This document shows positions 50,758 to 57,377 of a stretch of DNA of 64,000 nucleotides, piece after piece. Made by a program: the position numbers and the translations under genes. The stretch is from Promicromonospora sukumoe. GTDB taxonomy: Bacteria; Actinomycetota; Actinomycetes; Actinomycetales; Cellulomonadaceae. The notes beneath the pieces were generated by a model, which searched no databases, was not told where the DNA came from, and saw only the letters and a list, made by a program, of their open reading frames with translations. Numbering within the stretch: the stretch's first letter is position 1; each line of letters begins with the position of its first letter. The stretch lies in assembly GCF_014137995.1 (NCBI RefSeq), contig NZ_JACGWV010000001.1:2728001-2792000 (forward strand), read 5' to 3'.

Positions 50758-50777
50758 ACACCACCCGAAAGGAGGGG
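50758..50777. repeat. conserved upstream element copy 2
   Basis: ACACCACCCGAAAGGAGGGG, the same element as at about 43445 and 55374, about 230 bases upstream of the minus-strand gene start. Confidence 0.6.
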
Positions 50778-50915
50778 GCCGGGCCCCTCCGTTCGCAGGG
50801 GGGTCCCGACGGCGCGCCGAGCAACCCGGCACCCGTCGGGAGGAATTACTTTCACCCTTTTCCACGAAACAGCCGGATGCATTTATCGCACCATTCCCTG
50901 AACAGCCGCAGCGGG

Positions 50916-50933
50916 CCCCGCAAATGCGCGGGG
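50916..50933 (-). terminator. hairpin after pstS
   Basis: CCCCGC and GCGGGG pair around a six-base loop, about 16 bases past the pstS stop. No T-tract follows on the minus strand. It may partly separate pstCAS from the downstream genes. Confidence 0.5.
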
Positions 50934-50948
50934 AAAAGGCGTCCGGGA

Positions 50949-52712
50949 TCACGACCCGGCACCCCCAGGAGCGGGAACAGGGAGGCCCCTGCGGGCACGC
51001 CGGCCGACGAGCGGCGGCAGCACCGCGACGAGGACCATCACGGCGCCCAGGGCGACCATCACGAGCCGCGGCCAGAGCCCGCCGTCGGCCACGGGGAGCG
51101 ACTGCGGCGTCGCCGCCACCAGCACGGGCTCCGCGCCGTCGGCCACCACCTCGGCGTCGCCGCCGCCGTCCGTCGCGGGGCCCTCCGTCGCGCCGCCCGG
51201 GCCGCCGTCGTCGTCCGGCCCGCCGGACCCGCCGTCGTCCCCCGGGCCCGCGTCCCCCTGACCGCCGCCGCCCGCTCCCCCGGCGCCGGGCCCGCCCGGG
51301 CCGCCGCCGTCGTCCTCGCCGTCCCCGCCACCGCCCGACGGCGCGGTCGGCGTGTCCTTGGACCCGCCCGTTCCCGTGCTGCACTGCGTCGGGCCCTGCT
51401 TGTCGCAGGCGGGCGGGTAGGGCGCCTCCTCGGCCAGCCGGTTGGTGCCGTCGGGCGAGAACGTCGGGTTGTTGCAGTCGTTGATCCCCTTGATCACGGG
51501 GTCGCCGCCGGGGATCTTCTGGATCTGCGTCTGCCCGGCCTTGACCAGGTTGATCGGGAGCGGCGAGTAGCCCAGCGTGTCGGCCTGCTGCTGCCCCTCG
51601 CACAGGAAGTACGCGCCGAAGTCGGCGAGGGTCAGGCCCTTGTCCAGGGAGAACCCGGCGTCCTGCGACGTGGGCAGGATGATGTACGAGTAGCTGGACA
51701 GCGGGTACACGCGCCGGTCGGAGAACGAGTAGACGTCCCGCAGGTTCTGCGTGAGGTAGTCCGGCGAGCTCCGGTCCTCGTTGATCCGCGCCTTGAGGAG
51801 CGCCACGGCGACGTTCGCCGCCGTCGGCTCCGTGTAGTAGCCCGCCCGGTTCAGCATCTTGGCCACCGGGAAGCCGGCGTTGAGCGCGTAGGAGTACTCC
51901 ACGAACGTGATCGCCCCCACCGCGTGCGACTGCGCCACGTACCCGGCGACGCCGTTCGACCCGGCGCGCGACACGAAGCCCGAGCCCGGCGCCACCGGGT
52001 AGTTCGACGTCACGCCGCAGTGCCCGTTGATCAGCGGGCGGTTCACCTTGCCGCAGTACGCGTCCCAGGCCCGGCTCTGCTCCTGGCGCATCCAGATGGA
52101 GAACTGGGCGGTGGCGCCCGAGCCGTCGGAGCGCACGACCGGCACGATCGGGATGCCCGGCAGGGCGAGCTGCGGGTTGTCCTTCTTGATCTTCGGGTCG
52201 TCCCAGCGGGTGACGGTCCCGGTGAAGATCGCCGCGATCGTGGCGCCCGAGAGCCGCAGGTTCGTGACGCGCTTGCCGCCGACCTGCAGGTTGTACATGA
52301 ACGCCGTGCCGCCCGCGACGATCGGCATGTAGGCGAACGCGCGGGCCGGGCGCGCGTCGCCCTCGTTGGAGTTGGCGATCGCGTACGGGATCTCGCTGAC
52401 GCCGAAGTCCGCCGTCCCGTTCGCGAAGCTGTTGCGGCCCTGGGTGGAGCCCGACTCGGAGTAGGTGATCTTCCACTGGTAGTTGGACCAGACGTTGCGG
52501 ATCCACTGCTGCAGCGCGTTGGCCGACCAGGTGGAGCCCGCGCCGTTGATCGGCGCGTGCACCTTGCCGACGGCGGCGGGGGCCACGTCCCGGGGCAGGT
52601 CCCGCTGGGCGGCCTGCGCGGGCACGACGGCGCCCGCGACCACGAGCAGCACGCCGAGCCCGGCGATCAGGGCGCGGACGCGCAGCCCGCCGCGCGCGGA
52701 GGTGGCGGTCAT
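50949..52712 (-). CDS. pstS: phosphate-binding protein PstS with C-terminal membrane anchor
   Basis: A 587-residue protein (typical PstS is 320-370). The signal peptide ends in PAQAAQ with no lipobox. The PstS fold covers about 45-430: INGAGSTWSANALQQWI, GSTQGRNSFANGTADFGVSEIPY (split), FTGTVTRWDDPKI, VVRSDGSGATAQFS (phosphate-binding loop) and AITFVEYSYALNAGFPV. A Gly/Asp-rich linker (about 445-530) and a C-terminal transmembrane helix replace the lipid anchor. Its start overlaps the pstA stop (ATGA). The order pstC-pstA-pstS, with the binding protein last, is unusual. Confidence 0.9.
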   Translation of the reverse strand: MTATSARGGLRVRALIAGLGVLLVVAGAVVPAQAAQRDLPRDVAPAAVGKVHAPINGAGSTWSANALQQWIRNVWSNYQWKITYSESGSTQGRNSFANGTADFGVSEIPYAIANSNEGDARPARAFAYMPIVAGGTAFMYNLQVGGKRVTNLRLSGATIAAIFTGTVTRWDDPKIKKDNPQLALPGIPIVPVVRSDGSGATAQFSIWMRQEQSRAWDAYCGKVNRPLINGHCGVTSNYPVAPGSGFVSRAGSNGVAGYVAQSHAVGAITFVEYSYALNAGFPVAKMLNRAGYYTEPTAANVAVALLKARINEDRSSPDYLTQNLRDVYSFSDRRVYPLSSYSYIILPTSQDAGFSLDKGLTLADFGAYFLCEGQQQADTLGYSPLPINLVKAGQTQIQKIPGGDPVIKGINDCNNPTFSPDGTNRLAEEAPYPPACDKQGPTQCSTGTGGSKDTPTAPSGGGGDGEDDGGGPGGPGAGGAGGGGQGDAGPGDDGGSGGPDDDGGPGGATEGPATDGGGDAEVVADGAEPVLVAATPQSLPVADGGLWPRLVMVALGAVMVLVAVLPPLVGRRARRGLPVPAPGGAGS

Positions 52713-53989
52713 CGCTCTGCCTTCTTCTCGTCGGTCCCTGCGGCGTCGTCCGGCGAGCCGCCGGACGGTGGTGGTGCGGCGTCCCGGAACCGGGCAGCGA
52801 CCCGGGCCGAGGCACGCTGTGCCCGGCGGGCGCCGGCCGGGCTCAGGACGCCCGCGCCCTTGCCCCCGATCAGGCGCGCGAGCAGGAAGAGCACGAACAC
52901 GAGCACCATGAGCACCGCCGCCGCGCCGAACCCGCGGGCGATCTGCGAGGGCTCGGGGCTCTTGACGAGCGTGAAGGTGGCCAGCGGCAGCGAGACCATC
53001 GGCCCGTCGAACGGGTTCCAGTTGTAGTAGGTCGTGTACCCGGCGACGAGCAGGATGGGGCTGGTCTCCCCGATGCCGCGCGCGGTGCCCAGCACGATCG
53101 CCGTCATGAGGCCCGACTTGCTGGTGGGCAGCACCACGTTCCAGATGGTGCTCCAGTGGCTGGCGCCCATCGCGAACGACGCCTCCTTGAGCGTCGCCGG
53201 GACGAGGCGGAGCACGACGTCGGCCGACCGGATGATGATCGGCAGGATCATGATCGTGATCGCCAGCGACGCCGCGAAGCCGGACTTGGGCGCGCCGAGG
53301 ATCAGGATGTACGTGGCGAGGATGAACAGCCCGCACAGGATGGACGGCAGGGCGGTCATCGCCTCGGTCACGGTGCGCACGATGCGCGTGAACGGGCTGG
53401 GGAACTCCGCCAGGCACACGGCGGTCAGCAGGCCCAGCGGGATCGAGATGAGCAGGGCGAACGAGATCATGACCAGGGTGCCGACGGCGGCGTGCGCCAT
53501 GCCGCCGACGGTCAGCGGGTCCAGGGGTCCGGCCATCGACAGGTCCTGCGTCCAGAAGTTGACCTGCGTGAACGCCGGCCGGCCCTCCGACAGGGCGAAG
53601 ACCACGACCACCACCAGCGCGAGCAGCAGCACGACGGCGCCCGAGTGGACGATCACGCCCGCCACGCGGTCCTTGATGGTGATGCGGTCGTCGTCGAAGC
53701 CGATCAGCACCACGAAGAAGCCGAGGAACAGCAGGTAGGCGATCAGCACGAACGGCAGGGCGCCCCGGAACGGCAGCACCTGGGTGAACAGCCACGCCGT
53801 CGCCGCGATGCCGGCCGCGGCCGCGCCGACCACCCGCAGCACGTCCTCGCGGCGCAGGCCGGACAGCTCGCGGCGTACCTCGGGGCCCGCGGGCGTGATG
53901 CGGCCGTCGCGGCCGGGCAGGTGGGTCCGGGTGAACCGGCCGGGCCGGTCGGCGCGGCGGGCGCCGTGGGCGGTGTCGGTGACAGTCAT
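52709..53989 (-). CDS. pstA: phosphate ABC transporter permease PstA
   Basis: A 426-residue permease, longer than the usual 280-300 because of about 70 N-terminal cytoplasmic residues, two or three extra N-terminal helices (about 50-130) and a 50-residue polar C-terminus. The core holds LISIPLGLLTAVCLAEF, TEAMTALPSILCGLFIL, and the EAA-type loop LKEASFAMGASHWSTIWNVVLPTSKSG (split), then GTARGIGETSPILLVAGYT, all characteristic of PstA. It forms the channel with PstC, whose gene ends seven bases upstream. Confidence 0.93.
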   Translation of the reverse strand: MTVTDTAHGARRADRPGRFTRTHLPGRDGRITPAGPEVRRELSGLRREDVLRVVGAAAAGIAATAWLFTQVLPFRGALPFVLIAYLLFLGFFVVLIGFDDDRITIKDRVAGVIVHSGAVVLLLALVVVVVFALSEGRPAFTQVNFWTQDLSMAGPLDPLTVGGMAHAAVGTLVMISFALLISIPLGLLTAVCLAEFPSPFTRIVRTVTEAMTALPSILCGLFILATYILILGAPKSGFAASLAITIMILPIIIRSADVVLRLVPATLKEASFAMGASHWSTIWNVVLPTSKSGLMTAIVLGTARGIGETSPILLVAGYTTYYNWNPFDGPMVSLPLATFTLVKSPEPSQIARGFGAAAVLMVLVFVLFLLARLIGGKGAGVLSPAGARRAQRASARVAARFRDAAPPPSGGSPDDAAGTDEKKAER

Positions 53990-53996
53990 GGTGTCC

Positions 53997-55133
53997 TCAG
54001 CTCGCAGCGCCCGAGCGGGAACGCTGGATGATGAATCCGGCGGCGAAGTTGATCAGCATCGTGATCAGGAACAGGACCAGTCCCGCGGCCATCAGGGCGG
54101 AGACCTCGAAGTCGTTGGCCTCGCCGTGCTTGAGCGCGATCAGCGAGCTGATCGAGTTGGTCCCCGTGCTCAGCACCTGCCAGTTGATGACGAACAGCGG
54201 GCTGATCACCAGGTAGACGGCGATGGTCTCCCCCAGCGCCCGGCCCAGGCCGAGCATGGTGCCGCCGATGATCCCGCCGGTCCCGAACGGGTAGACGACG
54301 TTGCGGATCACGCCCCACTTGCTGGCGCCCAGCGCGAGCGCCCCCTCGCGTTCCCCCACGGGCGCCTGGTCGAACACCTCGCGCATGATCGCCGCCGAGA
54401 TCGGCGCGACCATCATCGAGACGATCAGGCCCGCAAGGATCGCCGACGCCGTGAACACCGTCGGCGTGGCGAGCGGGTCGTCGGGGTCGAACTGGGACAC
54501 CGCGAAGACCGGAATCCAGCCGAAGTACGTGGAGACCCACTCGGCGACGGGCAGCAGGTTGCCCTCCAGCCAGTAGGCGCCCCACAGGCCGTAGACGACG
54601 CTCGGGATCGCCGCCATCAGGTCGATCACGCCGATCAGGAACCGCTTGATCCCCGCGGGCGCGTACTCGGTGATGTACGTGGCGGTGACGAGCGCGAGCG
54701 GCACGGCCACGCTGATGGCGGTCAGGCCGATGACGACGGTCCCGAACAGCACGGCCGCGATGCCGAACCGACCCGAGTTCGGCTCCCAGTCCTGCTCGGT
54801 GACGAAGTCCCAGCCGGCGACGTCGATCGCCTGGGCGCCCCGCCACAGCAGGAACACGCCGACGAGCGTCATGATCAGGAGCACCAGCGTGCCGCCGGAG
54901 TGGGCCGCCGCGCGGAACGTGAGGTCCTGCCAGCCGCGCCGGCTGACCAGCGGGCGGGTCGGGTCCACGAGCGCGTCGCGCGGGGCGGGCGACGTCTCCA
55001 GGCCGAGCTCGCGCAGCTCGGTGCGCTGCCGCTCCAGCTCGGCGACCGCGGCGTCCCGCGGGGCGGCCTGGTCGCTCTCAGGTCGGGGGCGTTCGCGGTG
55101 CTCGGGCACCGGTTCGCCGGGGTCGGGGCTCAT
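53997..55133 (-). CDS. pstC: phosphate ABC transporter permease PstC
   Basis: A 378-residue permease. A cytoplasmic N-terminal extension of about 60 residues (rich in Arg, Pro and Glu) precedes the first helix. Core motifs: LVTATYITEYAPAGIKRFLIGVIDLMAAIPSVVYGLWG (split), the EAA loop GALALGASKWGVIRNVVYPFGTGG (split) and GLGRALGETIAVYLVISP, as in PstC. It is the first gene of the pstC-pstA-pstS unit, with a PHO box 87-130 bases upstream. The ATG at 55133 follows AGGAGACC at good spacing. Confidence 0.93.
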   Translation of the reverse strand: MSPDPGEPVPEHRERPRPESDQAAPRDAAVAELERQRTELRELGLETSPAPRDALVDPTRPLVSRRGWQDLTFRAAAHSGGTLVLLIMTLVGVFLLWRGAQAIDVAGWDFVTEQDWEPNSGRFGIAAVLFGTVVIGLTAISVAVPLALVTATYITEYAPAGIKRFLIGVIDLMAAIPSVVYGLWGAYWLEGNLLPVAEWVSTYFGWIPVFAVSQFDPDDPLATPTVFTASAILAGLIVSMMVAPISAAIMREVFDQAPVGEREGALALGASKWGVIRNVVYPFGTGGIIGGTMLGLGRALGETIAVYLVISPLFVINWQVLSTGTNSISSLIALKHGEANDFEVSALMAAGLVLFLITMLINFAAGFIIQRSRSGAAS

Positions 55134-55219
55134 CGTGAGGTCTCCTGTCGGGCTCCCGGCACGGACGGTGGCATCATCGTCAGGCGCCCGTCCGGCGGGC
55201 AAACAACGCGGACGCGGCG

Positions 55220-55263
55220 AACAGGTTGACGGACGGCGAGGTCGAGATGGACGCGAGGTGGAC
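55220..55263 (-). promoter_or_regulatory. PHO box array upstream of pstC
   Basis: Four consecutive minus-strand 11-mers: GTCCACCTCGC, GTCCATCTCGA, CCTCGCCGTCC and GTCAACCTGTT. Units 1, 2 and 4 match the PhoP direct-repeat consensus and the third is degenerate. They also cover the possible ATG (55247) of the divergent kinase gene. Confidence 0.75.
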
Positions 55264-56716
55264 GACGGCGGAGCCGGCGGACGGCATCGGCGACAACCCG
55301 CGGTTCGCGGCGTCCCCGGCCGAGGTGCGGCGGGCCGCGCGCGCCGCCCGGCGCGGCCGGCGGGGCGCCAAGGACCACCCGAAAGGAGGGGCCCTCACGC
55401 TCCGCCTGACCCGCTGGGTGGGGCGCGACGTCGTCCTCGTCGCCTTCGTCGCCAACATCGCCGCCTACCTCGGCGCGCTCGCGCTGCTCGACGGGACCGG
55501 CGCCGTGCACACGGCGCAGACCGAGGACTGGCGCGTGGCCGCCGTCGTGCTACTGGTCTCCTTCCAGGCGCTGTGGCTGCACTGGGTCCAGCGGCAGGCG
55601 TTCGGCACGCTGTGCGCCTCCCTGGTGCTCTGGTTCGGCGCGCTGCTGATCGGCGGCGCGGACCCGCTCCTGCTGCAGCCGGGCGTGCTGCTCGCCGTGT
55701 TCTGCTACGCCGCGGGACGGCCCGGCCGGTGGCGCGGTGCCGCCGTCGTGCTGTTCGTCGTCGCGACGGCCGGGGTGCTGCTGGCGGACGAGGCGCTGCA
55801 CCCGACGCCCGGCGCGCCGGGCTGGCGGGACCCGGCCATGGTGGTGGCCCTCGTGCTGGAGGCCGTCGGCGTCGTCGCGGTGCCCGCCCTGCTGGGGGCC
55901 TGGTACGCGCAGCTGCGCGACCGCGCCGAACGCATCGCCGCGCTGGCGCACGAGATCGCCGGCCGGGAGGCGCACCGCACCGCCGACGCCGTCACCGCCA
56001 CGCGGCGCACGCTGGCGCAGGAGCTGCACGACACGTCGTCGGCCCACCTGGCCGCGATCCTCACGCTGAGCACCGCGGCCGAGGCCGGCGCGGCGGCGGG
56101 CGGCACGCCCGACCCGCGGCTGATCGCGCAGATCCGGGACGAGGGGGAACACCTCTACCAGGGGTTCGAGCGGATGGTCTCCCGCATGCGGCACGACGAC
56201 CGCACCCTGGCGGAGACCCATCAGCCCGGCCCGGCGGCGGGCCAGCACACCGTGGCGCAGATCGCCGAGTTGGCCGCCGGGCACCAGCGGGTCGCCGAGG
56301 TGCCCGTGACCCTGCGGCACGACCCCGGCCTCGCCGAGATCGACCAGCGCCTCGGCCCCCTGCGCAGCCACACCGCCTACCGGGTGGTGCAGGAGGCGCT
56401 GAGCAACGCGCGCAAGCACGCCGCCGGCACCGGCGTGACCGTCGTCCTGGAGGACGACGGCAGGAGCCTGCTGCTGCGCGTCGAGAACGAGAGTTCACCC
56501 GAGCCGGGGCCGCCGAACCGTGGTGGCGCCGTGGTCGGACCGCATAGCCTGAGCCTCGGTTACGGGATCGAGGGCATGCGTGACCGGCTCGCCGCCGTGG
56601 GCGGCAGCCTGCGCACCGGCCCTCGGCACGGCGGAGGATGGGCCGTGCAGGCTCTCCTGCCCCATCCCCCGCACCGGACCGGCACCACCGACGGCAGGCA
56701 CGCTACGGAGGGGTGA
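55247..56716 (+). CDS. NarX/LiaS-type sensor histidine kinase divergent from pstC
   Basis: About 489 residues from the ATG at 55247, but the start is uncertain: an in-frame TTG lies at 55226 and a GTG at 55418, and the first ATG falls within the PHO box. From about residue 60, five to six transmembrane helices form a membrane sensor with no large external domain. HisKA_3 has the phospho-acceptor His in LAQELHDTSSAHLAAIL. The HATPase domain has VVQEALSNARKHAAGTG and a GYGIEGMRDRLAAVGG glycine box. It is coupled to the NarL-type regulator four bases downstream. A link to the pst locus is suggested by the shared promoter region. Confidence 0.85.
   Translation: MDARWTTAEPADGIGDNPRFAASPAEVRRAARAARRGRRGAKDHPKGGALTLRLTRWVGRDVVLVAFVANIAAYLGALALLDGTGAVHTAQTEDWRVAAVVLLVSFQALWLHWVQRQAFGTLCASLVLWFGALLIGGADPLLLQPGVLLAVFCYAAGRPGRWRGAAVVLFVVATAGVLLADEALHPTPGAPGWRDPAMVVALVLEAVGVVAVPALLGAWYAQLRDRAERIAALAHEIAGREAHRTADAVTATRRTLAQELHDTSSAHLAAILTLSTAAEAGAAAGGTPDPRLIAQIRDEGEHLYQGFERMVSRMRHDDRTLAETHQPGPAAGQHTVAQIAELAAGHQRVAEVPVTLRHDPGLAEIDQRLGPLRSHTAYRVVQEALSNARKHAAGTGVTVVLEDDGRSLLLRVENESSPEPGPPNRGGAVVGPHSLSLGYGIEGMRDRLAAVGGSLRTGPRHGGGWAVQALLPHPPHRTGTTDGRHATEG
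55374..55392. repeat. conserved upstream element copy 3
   Basis: ACCACCCGAAAGGAGGGG, matching the copies near 43445 and 50758. Here it falls in the 5' part of the divergent histidine kinase frame; AAAGGAGG could alternatively act as a ribosome site. Confidence 0.6.
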
Positions 56717-56720
56717 CCCC

Positions 56721-57377
56721 GTGATCACGACGCTGGTGGTCGACGACGCCGGGAGCGTCCGCCGGTCGCTGCGGCTCCTGCTCGACACCACGCCCGACAT
56801 CCGCGTGGCCGGCGAGGCGAGCAACGGCGTCGACGCCGTCCGCCTGGCCCGCGCGCTGCGGCCCGACGTCGTGCTCATGGACCTGCGCATGCCGGGCGGC
56901 GGCGGGCTGGACGCCATCGCCGCGTTGAGCGGTCCCGGCGTCGAGCGGCCCGTCCCCGTCCTGGTGTTCACCACGTTCCACCTGGACGAGTACATCTACG
57001 GGGCGTTCGAGCGCGGCGCCGTCGGCTACCTGCTGAAGAAGAACCCCGGCGACATCCCGGCGGCCGTCCGCGCCGCGGTCAACGCCAGCGCGCTCCAGTC
57101 GCCCGCGGTGCGCGAGCGGCTGATCGCCGAGTACGCCCGCAGCAGCGGCCCGGCGGGCGCCGCCCCGGCGGACAGCATCGCCGGGCTGCTCACCGACCGG
57201 GAGCTGGAGGTGGTCGCCGCCCTGGCCGAGGGGCTGAGCAACAAGCTCATCGCGGCCCGCCTCAACCTCGGCGAGAACACCGTGAAGTGGCACATCGGCA
57301 ACATGCTCGACAAGACCGGCACCCGCGACCGCACCCAGCTCGCGATCTGGGCGTACCAGCACGGGCTCAACCCCTGA
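56721..57377 (+). CDS. NarL-type response regulator
   Basis: A 218-residue regulator with a GTG start. The receiver domain has D8/D9, D54 in VVLMDLRMPGGGG and Lys in YLLKKNPGD. The LuxR-type helix-turn-helix (about 155-212) reads LTDRELEVVAALAEGLSNKLIAARLNLGENTVKWHIGNML (split). It is the partner of the preceding kinase. It overlaps the convergent P-type ATPase gene by 11 bases. Its targets are unknown; PHO boxes are bound by OmpR-type PhoP, not by NarL-type proteins, so this system may add a second input to the pst promoters. Confidence 0.92.
   Translation: MITTLVVDDAGSVRRSLRLLLDTTPDIRVAGEASNGVDAVRLARALRPDVVLMDLRMPGGGGLDAIAALSGPGVERPVPVLVFTTFHLDEYIYGAFERGAVGYLLKKNPGDIPAAVRAAVNASALQSPAVRERLIAEYARSSGPAGAAPADSIAGLLTDRELEVVAALAEGLSNKLIAARLNLGENTVKWHIGNMLDKTGTRDRTQLAIWAYQHGLNP

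Larger units (their letters stand above)
50533..50948 (-). other. intergenic regulatory region between pstS and large PstS-like gene
   Basis: 416 bases without a convincing gene. In minus-strand order it contains a hairpin after pstS, an AT-richer patch (about 50841-50900), the conserved element near 50758-50777, PHO-type repeats (50594-50626), and the sequence GCAATGATTCCGGCGTC. The last matches regions upstream of the DUF916-like gene and, less well, pstC. A GGAGAACCTC ribosome site shared with the DUF916-like gene comes last. Confidence 0.65.
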
